64,000 bases of DNA from Lineus longissimus (GCF_910592395.1 NC_088321.1:6944001-7008000); one strand, 5' to 3'; shown: positions 56,301 to 64,000, counted from the stretch's first letter. Program-made: numbers and translations. Notes: a model not told the origin generated them from the sequence alone.

Positions 56301-57531
56301 TTTTCATGCTATTGCTAATTCCAACCATGACACTTCCCTCTCATAGAGCTATCTCTAACCATGACGATGTCTCAAACTTATATTGCAAAAATGTCACTTG
56401 AGGCAGTAGGGCATTCTGTAGAGACATAATGTTCTTCATTTTACTTCAAAGTACAGTAGAACCTCCCTTAGCAGACACCTCTCTTATTAAGGACAACCTC
56501 TCTATTAAGGACACTAGTTTTGGTCTCAAATTGGTTGTTTCCATTCAAGTTGACCTCTCTAATCAGGACACTTCTATTAAGGACAGCACTTGTCAGTCCC
56601 GAGGGTGTCCTTAGTAGTGAGGTTCTACTGTCATGAGTTTTTGGTGCCTAACCTACCTATCAAACCATCAAAAGTCGATGTCTCGAACTTATATTGCAAA
56701 AACGTCACTTGAGGCAGTAGGGCATTCTGTAGAGACATAATGTTCTTTATCTTACTCGAAACCACCAGTAACCGCGGTGGAAAATCGGCGCGGCTTCCCT
56801 GACGATCGTACTTCAGCGACCGCGATCGCGATAACACAACCTCGGCATGCTCATTATCATAAATGCCCTGATCGCTATGCTGTCCGTTGGAATCGCTGCG
56901 CTGACGACGTGGGCTCACAAACACCGCCCCGCCATCGGAATAACTCCTCGTGTGTTCCTTGACTAACTTTTCTTTCTGATTTTTTCGCCGCAGTCTGTCC
57001 GTTTACAGGACGCTCTTTGCCAATATTTTCCGAGTCCGGCTCAGACTTATTTTTCCCGTGTTCCGTATTCGTCGGATTATTGCCACTCTTACGATCCGCG
57101 CTGTTCTGCCGTTCAATCTCTCCCTGTGCGGATATATTCGTGCGTCGGTCCGCCTCCGCTTCCCGACCGAGTCTCTCGTGTTCCTGAGTCGTTTCGTCGC
57201 GGGCATTGTCCACGTCCTGATCACCACTCGTGCAGTCACCCGCCCCATTCCTTGGCACCTCCTCCTCAGGATTCCTCCGAGTCCGACCTTTCTTCTCACC
57301 ACTACCGACTGAATCCACCGCTTTCTCGCACTTTGAAATCGGCTCACTCCCCGCCTCCTTTGATTTCACCCGCTCCGTTTTTCCTTGATTTTCTGAATAC
57401 CCACTTTCACTATCTTTGACGTTGACTCTGGAACCACTGGAATGCCCATGTCTTCGCTTCTTCTCTTTTGATCTATTCTGGGATTGCTCTGGTGGTCCAG
57501 GCCCACCTGTAACATCCCTGGAGTCTGCCAT
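41367..57531 (-). CDS. DUF4347/CHAT-like domain fused to a NIMA-related (NEK) kinase domain
   Basis: Exons: 57,531-56,657; 55,403-55,303; 52,099-51,920; 50,391-50,327; 50,020-49,917; 47,622-47,507; [one not found]; 45,276-45,157; 43,252-43,111; 42,267-42,139; 41,492-41,367. Phases agree wherever adjacent exons are seen. From [20 protein letters not shown] come ~200 disordered Ser/Lys/Glu/Arg-rich residues. Next is a DUF4347-like domain: '[14 protein letters not shown]', '[16 protein letters not shown]', '[17 protein letters not shown]', '[11 protein letters not shown]'; the HG and AC pair recalls CHAT/caspase-fold His-Cys dyads. A bridge '[19 protein letters not shown]' leads to the kinase: glycine loop '[12 protein letters not shown]', beta-3 'VILQEINM' (Gln for Lys), 'ALNE', '[13 protein letters not shown]', 'VGDFGISK', '[10 protein letters not shown]', '[14 protein letters not shown]', '[10 protein letters not shown]'. 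This is closest to NEK8/NEK9-type kinases. A 1-nt frameshift, probably in an A-run near 56,975, is needed to join the N-terminal frame to the DUF4347 frame. The C-terminus is unknown. Confidence 0.75.
42540..43097. repeat. 65-bp satellite, about 8 copies, in a kinase intron
   Basis: The unit contains GGAAAGCTCTCAATGAGCAC, 'TTTCTGATGGTACCATTTGT' and 'AAACCTATTGACATGACCAT'. Moderately diverged. It fills the intron between the 43,111 and 42,267 kinase exons. Confidence 0.9.
43790..44290 (+). mobile_element. SINE-like dispersed repeat, degenerate
   Basis: 'GGGTTTAATCCTGGGG' near 43,933 resembles a decayed pol III B box. It is followed by 'GATGTTAAACCAAGGTTCC' and a GAAGAGGAAGAAGAAGG tail at about 44,262. 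tRNA-derived origin is plausible but not certain. Confidence 0.35.
44413..45040. mobile_element. MITE, TIR TGTGGCCCACCAC.GCAAAA
   Basis: TGTGGCCCACCACGGCAAAA (44,413) is matched inverted by TTTTGCTGTGGTGGGCCACA (ends 45,040), with 'GTCGCATGTC' and 'GCGACATGTGAC' extending the pairing. The inside holds AAAACGCC.GTGTT motifs in both orientations (about 44,498-44,905), perhaps a nested element. Confidence 0.8.
45340..45750. repeat. ~130-bp tandem repeat, three copies, with TATAGCGCT motif
   Basis: The unit contains 'AATAATCATGAGACTTATAT', 'AGCGCTAAATC' and 'CAGTCGCTCAAAGCGCTTCA'. It is followed at about 45,890-45,920 by 'AAAGTGCCTTGCTCAAGGAC', a phrase common in marine-animal dispersed repeats. 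Intronic. Confidence 0.8.
46015..46137. mobile_element. Partial TTAA-flanked MITE, related to 47,145
   Basis: TTAA|AGGCCTACGCGGTTCGTAA starts it. The inner text 'CTGCCGTTGTGTAGACTGAT' pairs with 47,270-47,290 in inverse orientation. It is cut by the next element at 46,138. Confidence 0.6.
46138..46779. repeat. CAGTrGAACC-type elements in tandem (composite)
   Basis: Starts TA|CAGTGGAACCTCCCTTAG and ends AAGGTTCCACTG|TA. Inside, an ~86-bp unit ('AGTACAGTAGAACCTCTCTA', 'AAGGACACCCTCTCTATTAT', 'CAGAAATTGCACACCTTGCC') is repeated four to five times. This is a MITE whose end has been amplified. Confidence 0.8.
46985..47110 (-). mobile_element. tRNA-derived SINE-like sequence
   Basis: On the minus strand it has a perfect B box GGTTCGATTCC (about 47,045-47,055) and a box-A-like 'GTGGGGCAGTGGAA' about 40 bp upstream. 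There is no complete cloverleaf, so it is not a tRNA gene. Intronic in the NEK gene. Confidence 0.5.
47145..47374. mobile_element. 230-bp MITE with TTAA target duplication
   Basis: TTAA|AGGTGTACGGCGTTCGTAA at the left and TTACGAACCTAGGCCT|TTAA at the right. TTAA duplication plus AGG-type ends fit Kolobok or piggyBac-type elements. A related partial copy is at 46,015 and similar text is at 58,260-58,340. Confidence 0.75.
47773..48737. mobile_element. TTAA-flanked element, end AGGGAAGCTATGGGAAT, carrying a cargo exon
   Basis: TTAA|AGGGAAGCTATGGGAAT at the left and its inverse |TTAA at the right (48,738-48,741). The left end has been expanded into five to six ~62-bp tandem copies (47,757-48,110, 'CATTCGACCAACAGTTACAT'). 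Inside, 48,333-48,548 encodes a short acidic/YxFEP protein fragment. TTAA duplications point to Kolobok or piggyBac-type mobilisation. Confidence 0.7.
48333..48548 (+). CDS. YxFEP-motif N-terminal exon of a P2RX7_C-type protein, 71 aa
   Basis: [20 protein letters not shown] starts an acidic Ser-rich region, followed by '[20 protein letters not shown]'. Proteins with the P2RX7_C-like domain in fish and invertebrates commonly begin with an acidic Ser-rich stretch and a PYxFEP motif before the NTxWCxCGNC start of the zinc domain (family knowledge from memory). Here the frame ends before any zinc domain, so this is a first exon or a captured fragment inside the TTAA-flanked element. It lies in an intron of the DUF4347-NEK gene, opposite strand. 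Confidence 0.5.
   Translation: MLGMTDDSSSISSGSSSTSGDESFDYNRASAEERAGLVPYAFEPRYQGRKRSGNLVETSSTRLDEKTPLHP
48742..49394. other. Unassigned dispersed repeat-like stretch
   Basis: No convincing exon. The phrase 'GGCCATTCCAAAGTTTTGGA' resembles the LWN-LP region of LINE C-termini only weakly. An A-run is at 48,913. Confidence 0.25.
49395..49710. repeat. ~48-bp satellite, about 6 copies
   Basis: The unit contains 'AATGTGGCAGAATGTATGGT' and 'GATCGCACTGATGACGACCT'. Intronic in the NEK gene. Confidence 0.85.
50075..50300. repeat. CAGTAGAAC-type MITE copies
   Basis: Two overlapping pieces. One ends '...AGAGAGGTTCTACTG' near 50,119. The next, starting CAGTAGAATCTCTCTATTAA, ends '...GGGAGGTTCTACTATA' near 50,298. 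Same family as at 20.2, 41.1, 46.1, 51.4, 55.6 and 56.5 kb. Confidence 0.7.
50493..51088. mobile_element. 596-bp hAT-like element with 8-bp duplication, hosting a nested MITE
   Basis: GGGTCATACTAAACAGCGTC at the left, near-inverse at the right, both continuing into CCACCAGGTTTAAA. Flanked by GAATTCAG on both sides (50,485-50,492 and 51,089-51,096). An 8-bp duplication fits hAT-type elements. Nested at 50,533-50,720 is a TA-flanked hairpin with ends TGTGACCCGTTCCAGCAAAA. A second family member is at 59.9-60.5 kb. Confidence 0.85.
51089..51919. other. Intronic stretch with a partial CAGTrGAAC-type MITE
   Basis: About 51,369-51,500 has 'AATGGAACATCTCTAAGCGG' and 'GGACACCTCTGTAATTAGGA' of the MITE family, without a clear right end. 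Nothing else recognised. Confidence 0.45.
52145..52440. repeat. ~131-bp tandem repeat, about 2.2 copies
   Basis: 'TTTTTTAGCC.CATCATTTTC', 'AATGTTGTCAGACCAAGCTG' and 'GGTAGCCACTGAACCAGTTC' recur at 52,150, 52,280 and (partial) 52,413. Intronic, just upstream of the 52,099 exon acceptor. Confidence 0.85.
52784..55344 (-). repeat. 84-bp minisatellite derived from an exon-intron junction, about 30 copies
   Basis: On the minus strand each unit is 40 nt of DUF4347 exon (reading '[13 protein letters not shown]') followed by |GTAGGTCATTCGGGGCTACT and 24 nt more of intron. The outermost copy (55,303-55,344) is the real end of the exon 55,403-55,303. All others are intronic repeats that keep the exon piece and the 5' splice site. 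Because 84 is 28 codons, long false open frames run through the array. A few copies carry short deletions (about 53,260, 53,680, 54,265). Confidence 0.95.
55624..55768. mobile_element. CAGTAGAAC-type MITE, compact copy (145 bp)
   Basis: TA|CAGTAGAACCTCTCTATTAA to AGAGAGGTGTCCACTG|TA. Good terminal inversion. Intronic in the DUF4347-NEK gene. Confidence 0.75.
56364..56447 (-). pseudogene. Duplicate of the 3' part of DUF4347 exon 1
   Basis: Near-identical to 56,677-56,762. On the minus strand it again reads '[20 protein letters not shown]' before 'FETS'. It lacks the final exon codons and the splice donor of the original. The CAGTAGAAC-type MITE at 56,454-56,630 sits between the two copies. 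Confidence 0.75.
56454..56630. mobile_element. CAGTAGAAC-type MITE, full copy (177 bp)
   Basis: TA|CAGTAGAACCTCCCTTAGCA to AGTAGTGAGGTTCTACTG. It has the same internal 'AAGGACACTAGTTTTGGTC' as its relatives. It lies right after the exon 1 donor (56,657) of the DUF4347-NEK gene. Confidence 0.8.
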
Positions 57532-58479
57532 GTTGATGACAACGGCGTTCCAGGACTTGGCTTTTGCTTTGTTTGTTTAGGACGGCACAAGTGTCAGGTC
57601 ATCACAGTTGCATGCTCACGTCAGCAGCGTCCTAGAGATTCTGAAGGAACAATCATATTCAATTAGCCTACAATTATGTACAATCATGTTAATCACATCT
57701 CATCAACTATAATTTTAAAAGGTTACGTGTTCACCTGTGGTCCAGTTAAATAGAAATCCACTAATCACACAATGCTGTACTGCAGTTATGGCCAGAGCCC
57801 TCTATTAAAAACTGTGTACATTACGTGTACATTGCTGTTCATAAGTTTTGGTAAAAAAAGTACACCTTGGACCAATCAATCTGCACAAAATTTTATATGT
57901 GTCAAGAAGAACCCTTTGCTATAGTATAATAAAGTTTCAAAACAATCCAATACCGATTGCCTGCGAAAAAATGATTTCCATACACCATATCCATCAAAAC
58001 GTCACTGACGCATTGATATGGCGCTGTCAAAATACAAGTTTTAAACTGACCAGTGAGATCACATTTTCTTAAATATATTATCAAAAAGCATATTTCTGTG
58101 ATTAGATTCTGTAGATTAAGAATCAACCACAGATTGAGAATTAATTCCACTTTGGTCCATCCCAGCCATGTGTTTACCACAACTTGACATTTTAATAAGC
58201 TCTATGTAACTGTGCACACTTCCGTTTGTGGATGAATACACGTCTCTGCCCTAGTATTATGAGTACAAATTTGTTTAAACTTGGTATTCATTATATCTGT
58301 ATATCAGTCTTCACAACGGCAATGTCGAAATTTATATTTAGTACGTATTTCCGGAATTAGACATTTTAAAATTTTAACCTGTAAGCAGCGTAGTTTTTTA
58401 TTTGTTAACCGCGTCATATCGTGTAATTAATTAGATTACACATCCTCATCTAACAGCCGCTTCCTCTTGCATGCTGTAG
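57532..58479. other. Upstream region of the DUF4347-NEK gene
   Basis: Probably holds its promoter and 5' UTR, but no motif is clear. About 58,260-58,340 matches text inside the MITE at 47,145, so a related repeat is present. Confidence 0.3.
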
Positions 58480-58825
58480 CCATGATTCAGCTCAAAAACC
58501 ATGATTTAGCTCAAAAGCTCAAAAACCATGATTCAGCTCAAAAGCTCAAAAACCATGATTCAGCTCAAAAGATCAAAAACCATGATTCAGCTCAAAAGCC
58601 CAAAAACCATGATTCAGCTCAAAAGCTCAAAAGCCATGATTCAGCTCAAAAGCTCAAAAGCCATGATTCAGCTCAAAAGCTCAAAAACCATGATTCAGCT
58701 CAAAAGCTCAAAAACCATGATTCAGCTCAAAAGCTCAAAAACCATGATTCAGCTCAAAAGCTCAAAAGCCATGATTCAGCTCAAAAGCTCAAAAGCCATG
58801 ATTCAGCTCAAAAACTGGTGCCAGT
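58480..58825. repeat. 27-bp minisatellite, about 13 copies
   Basis: The unit is AAACCATGATTCAGCTCAAA plus AGCTCA. 27 = 9 codons, so artefactual HDSAQKLK-type frames run through it. Confidence 0.95.
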
Positions 58826-59102
58826 ACTAGTGTTCTGAAACCAAACTACACTGCGCTGACGTTCTAAGGGGATTCCCCATCGAATTTCTGAGTGTTGCTT
58901 GGGCTTAGGTGAATCAAAAACATAGGACGCCATATAACTTCTTACGCAATGCACCTTCTTTAGGCCAAGACGTCATATGGTGTCTTAATTACGCAGTTAA
59001 CAGGTTAAATTTAATTACAAATTCAGAATTTTTAACAACCGGCGTAGCCTAGCTAGGCCTTAATTTCAGTCGATTAAAAAATAAAACAGGGATAGGCCCG
59101 GA

Positions 59103-59241
59103 GCAACTGCAGAATAGCCGGGACACTCTGTGCTAAATGATAGGAATGGTGTACATAATGTACAGAGGAACAGAGTGTAGGCCTACATCGTCATAATGTA
59201 CTGTCAGAGCTACTGTCCCGGCTATCGCTATTCTGTAGTTA
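59103..59241. mobile_element. Hairpin MITE, ends AACTGCAGAATAGC
   Basis: 'CTGCAGAATAGCCGGGACA' at the left is matched by 'TGTCCCGGCTAT...ATTCTGTAG' at the right. A second family copy is at 60,281. Confidence 0.75.
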
Positions 59242-59884
59242 GGCCATAGGCCCCGATAGGCCTACATTCACTTATTGACTAATTGAGACATCTAGGCTTC
59301 GACATTTTTTCAAACTTAATCAATAACTCTGTGTGATTGGGAGTTTGACATGATGACTGGTGTGTGATTTAACTGTAAATGAATGCGAAATGACTTTTTT
59401 GTAACTTTTTTTGTTTTTCTTGGAATGCCATCTAAATTTTCCTTAGATACGCCCAAAACATTTAATTTCTGGCGAAATCTTTTGATGAAAAAACATATAC
59501 TCTTTCTCTTCATTTGGTTATTCTCCAAAATTTCGTTCTCTAGAAGGTAAAATATTACAAAAGAAACCGAAAAATTTGTACCTGTCAAAGTTTGGCTTCC
59601 ATCTTGTTTTTTAGTTCATAAAAAAATTCTGGGAGGCGCTCGCAGTGAAAGCCGACAGATGGTGCACAAGTGCATCCGGTTTTTTCTCGGAGTTGGGTTT
59701 GTTTATAAAATTTCCTCCGCACTTCCGCTAGTTTTGTCGTTATTATTGGTCAGATTCTACTGAAAATTGTTTAATTGTATTCATAAAGGTATACACTACT
59801 AATGACTTATGCCGAATATATGTTGACATATGCGTGTATTTTGGCTTGATGACGATTTGAAAACGCCAAAATTACCAGTCATCC

Positions 59885-60545
59885 GATCGGCGAAACAGCG
59901 TCCACCACTCATCTCATGCACTGCACCAGCGTCCACCTGGTTTAAAATTCAGGCATAAAGTCATCAAAATGAAATTTAGTGGCCATAAACGTAATAAGTA
60001 CACCATGAAATACATTTCCTGAAAATTTTTATGACATTTGGGTGTAAGACTGAGATGTTGTCTTACTCGGACTCTTATCTCTAAAATCACAGGGGCAGCT
60101 GGGCTCTGACCTCTGTATTGTCTATTGACACTATTGACTGTAGTCTGTTGTTGTCAGTGTTGACCAGGTCCAGGAAGCCCTATCCAGTTCAAATCCAACA
60201 CGGCCGCCGACAGGGTGGTGGACGCTGGTATATTTTAGACAACAACTCGCTAATCTAGCTAGCACCCAAATGGGCCTTTGTCTGCAGAATAGCCGGGACA
60301 GTAGTAGCTCTGTACATTATGTACACTCTGTCCCTCTGTACATTATGTACACATTCCTATCATTTAGCACAGAGTGTCACTGAGTGTCCCTGCTATTCTG
60401 CAGTTGCTCACACAAATGTCATGAAACGATCAGGAAATGTGGAAAAATGAAAATGTCCTTATTTCATTTAGGCCTATTATGACCATTATATTTTATTTTG
60501 ATGACTTTAATGCATTTAAACCTGGTGGACGCTGTTAAGTATGAC
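59885..60545. mobile_element. hAT-like element, second copy, with nested MITE
   Basis: AACAGCGTCCACC (about 59,892) and GGTGGACGCTGTTAAGTATG (about 60,523) match the ends of the 50,493 element. The inside carries the AGAATAGCCGGGACA-type MITE at about 60,281-60,408 ('GTACATTATGTACAC' repeated). The left end looks rearranged (an extra 'CACCAGCGTCCACCTGGTTT'). Confidence 0.65.
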
Positions 60546-60691
60546 CCAAAATTACAGCTGCTGACACCTGAGAATCTGAAATTGAAGTGAAACTCTTTTT
60601 TCTGTCTCTTTGGGAAGGTGTAAATGCTGATGGCGACTCTAATCTCACTCTGATAGAAGATCCGCCTTCTTGGATCAACAAAATCCAACTA

Positions 60692-62255
60692 TTTTCACCT
60701 GAGGGTCAAACTATTTTGGCCTAAAACTTGATGATCAATATTAATCGTCAACAAAATCCAACTATTTTCACCTGAGGGGCAAACTATTTTGGCCTAAAAC
60801 TTGATGATCAATATTAATCGTCAACAAAATCCAACTATTTTCACCTGAGGGGCAAACTATTTTGGCCTAAAACTTGATGATCAATATTAATCGTCAACAA
60901 AATCGAACTATTTTCACCCGAGAGATGTCAAACAATTTTGGCCTAAAACTTGATGATATAAGGCCTAATTGTCAACAAAATCCAACTATTTTCACGTGAG
61001 AGAGGTTCAACTATTTTGGCCTAAAACTTGATGATATAAGGCCTAATTGTCAACAAAATCCAACTATTTTCACGTGAGAGAGGTTCAACTATTTTGGCCT
61101 AAAACTTGATGATCAATATTAATTGTCAACAAAATCCACCTATTTTCACGTGAGAGAGGTTCAACTATTTTGGCCTAAAACTTGATGATCAATATTAATC
61201 GTCAACAAAATCGAACTATTTTCACCTGAGGATCAAACTATTTTGGCCTAAAACTTGATGATCAATATTAATCGTCAACAAAATCGAACTATTTTCACCT
61301 GAGGGTCAAACAATTTTGGCCTAAAACTTGATGATATAAGGCCTAATTGTCAACAAAATCCAACTATTTTTACGTGAGAGAGGTTCAACTATTTTGGCCT
61401 AAAACTTGATGATCAATATTAATCGTCAACAAAATCGAACTATTTTCACCTGAGGGTCAAACTATTTTGGCCTAAAACTTGATGATCAATATTAATCGTC
61501 AACAAAATCGAACTATTTTCACCTGAGGGTCAAACAATTTTGGCCTAAAACTTGATGATCAATATTAATCGTCAACAAAATCGAACTATTTTCACCTGAG
61601 GGTCAAACTATTTTGGCCTAAAACTTGATGATCAATATTAATCGTCAACAAAATCGAACTATTTTCACCCGAGAGATGTCAAACAATTTTGGCCTAAAAC
61701 TTGATGATATAAGGCCTAATTGTCAACAAAATCCAACTATTTTCACGTGAGAGAGGTTCAACTATTTTGGCCTAAAACTTGATGATCAATATTAATCGTC
61801 AACAAAATCGAACTATTTTCACCTAAGGGTCAAACTATTTTGGCCTGAAACTTGATGATCAATATTAACTGTCAACAAAATCCAACTATTTTCACCTGAG
61901 ACTGAGAGGTCAAACTATTTTGGCCTAAAACTTGATGATCAATATTAATTGTCAACAAAATCCAACTATTTTCACGTGAGACTGAGAGGTCAAACTTTTT
62001 TGGCCTAAAACTTGATGATCAATATTAACTGTCAACAAAATCCAACTATTTTCACGTGAGAGAGGTTCAACTTCTTTGGCCTAAAACTTGATGATCAATA
62101 TTAATTGTCAACAAAATCCAACTATTTTCACCTGAGAGAGGTGAAACTATTTTGGCCTGAAACTTGATGATCAATATTAATTGTCAACAAAATCCAACTA
62201 TTTTCACCTGAGACTGAGAGGTCAAACTATTTTGGCCTTAAACTTGATGATATTA
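60692..62255. repeat. ~73-81-bp satellite, about 20 copies
   Basis: Constant blocks CAACAAAATC.AACTATTTTC, 'ATTTTGGCCTAAAACTTGAT' and 'GATCAATATTAATCGT' (or GATATAAGGCCTAATTGT), with a variable block in the middle (CTGAGGGTCAAAC, GTGAGAGAGGTTCAAC or CTGAGACTGAGAGGTCAAAC). Variants occur in runs, suggesting higher-order amplification. It lies upstream of GTF2E2 exon 1 coding. Confidence 0.95.
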
Positions 62256-62987
62256 AGCTTTGCATTCTTAATCTTATATTGTTTCAGCACTTTTTAATTT
62301 GCATCAAATTACAATATTCGGCCATTATTTTGACGTTTTGAAATCTTTTTCGACCCTGTTTACATTGTCTTAGGAAAAGTATAGGCTTGACTAGTTTGGG
62401 GTGAGTCTCCACTCGCTTTTCAGAGAAAAGTGAGTCCCAAAGGTGAATTTTTATGACAGGAGGTGAATCCCTTCCTGGTGATTTGCATGAGACAGGTGAA
62501 TCTATGACTGGTTCCCAACCTCAGGGATTTGGTGGACTGTCGAGTTAACGTCGAGTGCCTGAGGAGGGGGGTCCGGGCATAAACTTGATAGCTGCATTAA
62601 AACAATGAAATGTCAAATGAAGCCGGCGGCTATTTCTTGCACCGGTACGTCAGTACCAGATAAACTGTAAAACACACGGTAAACTTACACTGCCTGTGAT
62701 TCACAGACAGTGTAAGTTTGAAAAATAATAAATAATAAATTTCTGCCATTTTGAAAAGCACTTTTCACAGAAATTTATTTGCGCAAACCGTTTATTGAGT
62801 CTTTGGCATGGGAACTGGTATTGAAACATCTCAGTTGTAATCTGTTGTTTTTGATATGTCATCCGATCTGAAGCGTATTCAGATCTCGATAATAATTTTG
62901 GGCAAGTTGGGGTTCCTGGCCACAACTGTCATGACTGTCAACCCAATGTTCGTCTAATCTTTTGATTTCACCACGTTCTTTTTCTAG
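62256..62987. other. Upstream intron or promoter region of GTF2E2
   Basis: No exon seen. The sequence just before 62,988 is a pyrimidine-rich acceptor (CGTTCTTTTTCTAG), so the start codon lies at an exon start and a non-coding 5' exon should exist upstream. Confidence 0.4.
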
Positions 62988-63129
62988 ATGGATCCAGCAT
63001 TGCTGAAGGAGAGAGAAGCTTTCAAAAAGAGGGCGCTAGCACAACCATCAGTCGAAAAGAGAAAGGCCCAGAAAAGAACTGAAAATGATCGCAGTACTAA
63101 GAAGGCACGGCCAGCGCCAAAACCTAAAG
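62988..63129 (+). CDS. GTF2E2: TFIIE beta subunit, first coding exon
   Basis: The exon begins with ATG directly after a TTTCTAG acceptor and reads MDPALLKEREAFKKRALAQP, then 'SVEKRKAQKRTENDRSTKK' and a Lys/Pro-rich tail, ending in phase 1 at AAAG|GTAAGC (63,129). The opening MDPxLLxERExFKKRAL matches the conserved N-terminus of TFIIE beta, the general transcription factor subunit that joins the RNA polymerase II pre-initiation complex with TFIIE alpha and helps recruit TFIIH. The winged-helix domains lie in later exons outside the window. It is transcribed away from the DUF4347-NEK gene (divergent pair about 5.4 kb apart). Its first intron starts with a tandem array that repeats the donor sequence. 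Confidence is high for the family although only 47 residues are visible. Confidence 0.88.
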
Positions 63130-63954
63130 GTAAGCACCCTACCCTTGAAAGCCTCATACTTACTTAGGGCTCTTCATCCCTAGTGGCACATAATGCCACA
63201 ACACAACCTCCAGCCTTTTCAGTCTCTTGCTGCCCGTTGTGCCTCGTCCCATGTCAGCCCCATCAGTTTCAGCTCCTTTGACATAGTCCTCCTGGTAAGC
63301 ACCCTACCCTTGAAAGCCTCATACTTACTTAGGGCTCTTTGTCCCTAGTGGCACAGAAGGCTACAACACAACCTCCAGCCTTTTCAGTCTCGTGCTGCCC
63401 GTTGTGCCTCGTCCCATGTCAGCCCCATGAGTTTCAGCTCCACTGACATAGCCCTCCTGGTAAGCACCCTACCCTTGAAAGCCTCATACTTACTTAGGGC
63501 TCTTTCAGTCTAGTGGCACATAAGGCCACAAGACAACCTCCAGCCTTTTCAGTCTCTTGCTGCCCATTGTGCCTCGTCCCATGTCAGCCCCATGAGTTTC
63601 AGCTCCACTGACATAGTCGTCCTGGTAAGCACCCTACCCTTGAAAGCCTCATACTTACTTAGGGCTCTTCATCCCTAGTGGCACATAAGGCCACAACACA
63701 ACCTCCAGCCTTTTCAGTCTCTTGCTGCCCGTTGTGCCTCGTCCCATGTCAGCCCCATGAGTTTCAGCTCCTTTGACATAGTCCTCCTGGTAAGCACCCT
63801 ACCCTTGAAAGCCTCATAATTACTTAGGGCTCTTCGTCCCTAGTGGCACATAAGGCCACAACACAACCTCCAGCCTTTTCAGTCTCTTGCTGCCCGTTGT
63901 GCCTCGTCCCAAGTCAGCCCCATGAGTTTCAGCTCCACTGACATAGTCCTACTT
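63130..63954. repeat. 165-bp tandem array, 5 copies, starting at the GTF2E2 splice donor
   Basis: Copies start at 63,130, 63,295, 63,460, 63,625 and 63,790, each with GTAAGCACCCTACCCTTGAA. The first GTAAGC is the actual 5' splice site of the exon. The others are preceded by TCCTG or TCCTCCTG. Copies differ by scattered substitutions only. Confidence 0.95.
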
Positions 63955-64000
63955 CATTTGACTTTGGGCCAGCCTCGTTTGTTCTTTCCCTGGGGGCTCA

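Noticed and set aside
58467-58838. HDSAQKLKN repeat protein
   Set aside because: A 27-bp minisatellite (9 codons) explains it. There are no splice sites or domain.

Overview
The window looks like a repeat-rich nuclear genome of an aquatic invertebrate animal. I see split genes with GT-AG introns, CR1/L2-like LINE fragments, PIF/Harbinger elements, many hairpin MITEs and long intronic satellites. The families present (HARBI1-like transposases, a P2X7-tail-like zinc domain, UBX-HECT proteins) are common in lancelets, hemichordates, echinoderms, corals and molluscs. I cannot name the species.

Layout. 1-15.7 kb: no convincing host gene. It holds a tandem array of MITEs, two decayed Harbinger-type elements (5.3-6.2 and 6.3-7.4 kb) and two odd elements saturated with one short motif (9.9-11.06 and 13.98-15.44 kb). 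15.7-20.7 kb: a HARBI1-type transposase pseudogene with three frameshifts, then an intact three-exon Harbinger-derived gene. 21-30.6 kb: a LINE tail, a multi-exon DDE-type transposase gene broken by two nested insertions, a 474-bp foldback, and a convergent gene with a P2RX7_C-like zinc domain that carries a stop and a frameshift. 31.3-40.9 kb, minus strand: a gene of at least nine phase-compatible exons encoding a Myb/SANT-like domain, an Arg/Ser-rich linker, a UBX domain and the N-lobe of a HECT domain. A LINE sits in one intron and a 78-bp satellite in another.

41.4-57.5 kb, minus strand: the most interesting gene. A disordered Ser/Arg/Glu-rich N-terminus leads into a DUF4347-like domain with a His-Gly ... 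Ala-Cys arrangement like CHAT/caspase-type folds, then a NIMA-related (NEK) kinase domain. The ATP-site beta-3 lysine is replaced by glutamine and the exon for beta-4/hinge is not visible. Its introns are packed with MITEs and satellites. 62.99-63.13 kb, plus strand: the first coding exon of TFIIE beta (GTF2E2), the clearest host gene.

A recurring theme is satellites grown from splice junctions. An 84-bp array (about 30 copies) is made of 40 nt of DUF4347 exon plus 44 nt of its intron, so each unit carries a 5' splice site. A 165-bp array (5 copies) in GTF2E2 starts exactly at the donor GT. The transposase gene has a duplicated 3' splice junction. Exon boundaries were read by eye from domain continuity, splice consensus and phase, and no transcript evidence was available.
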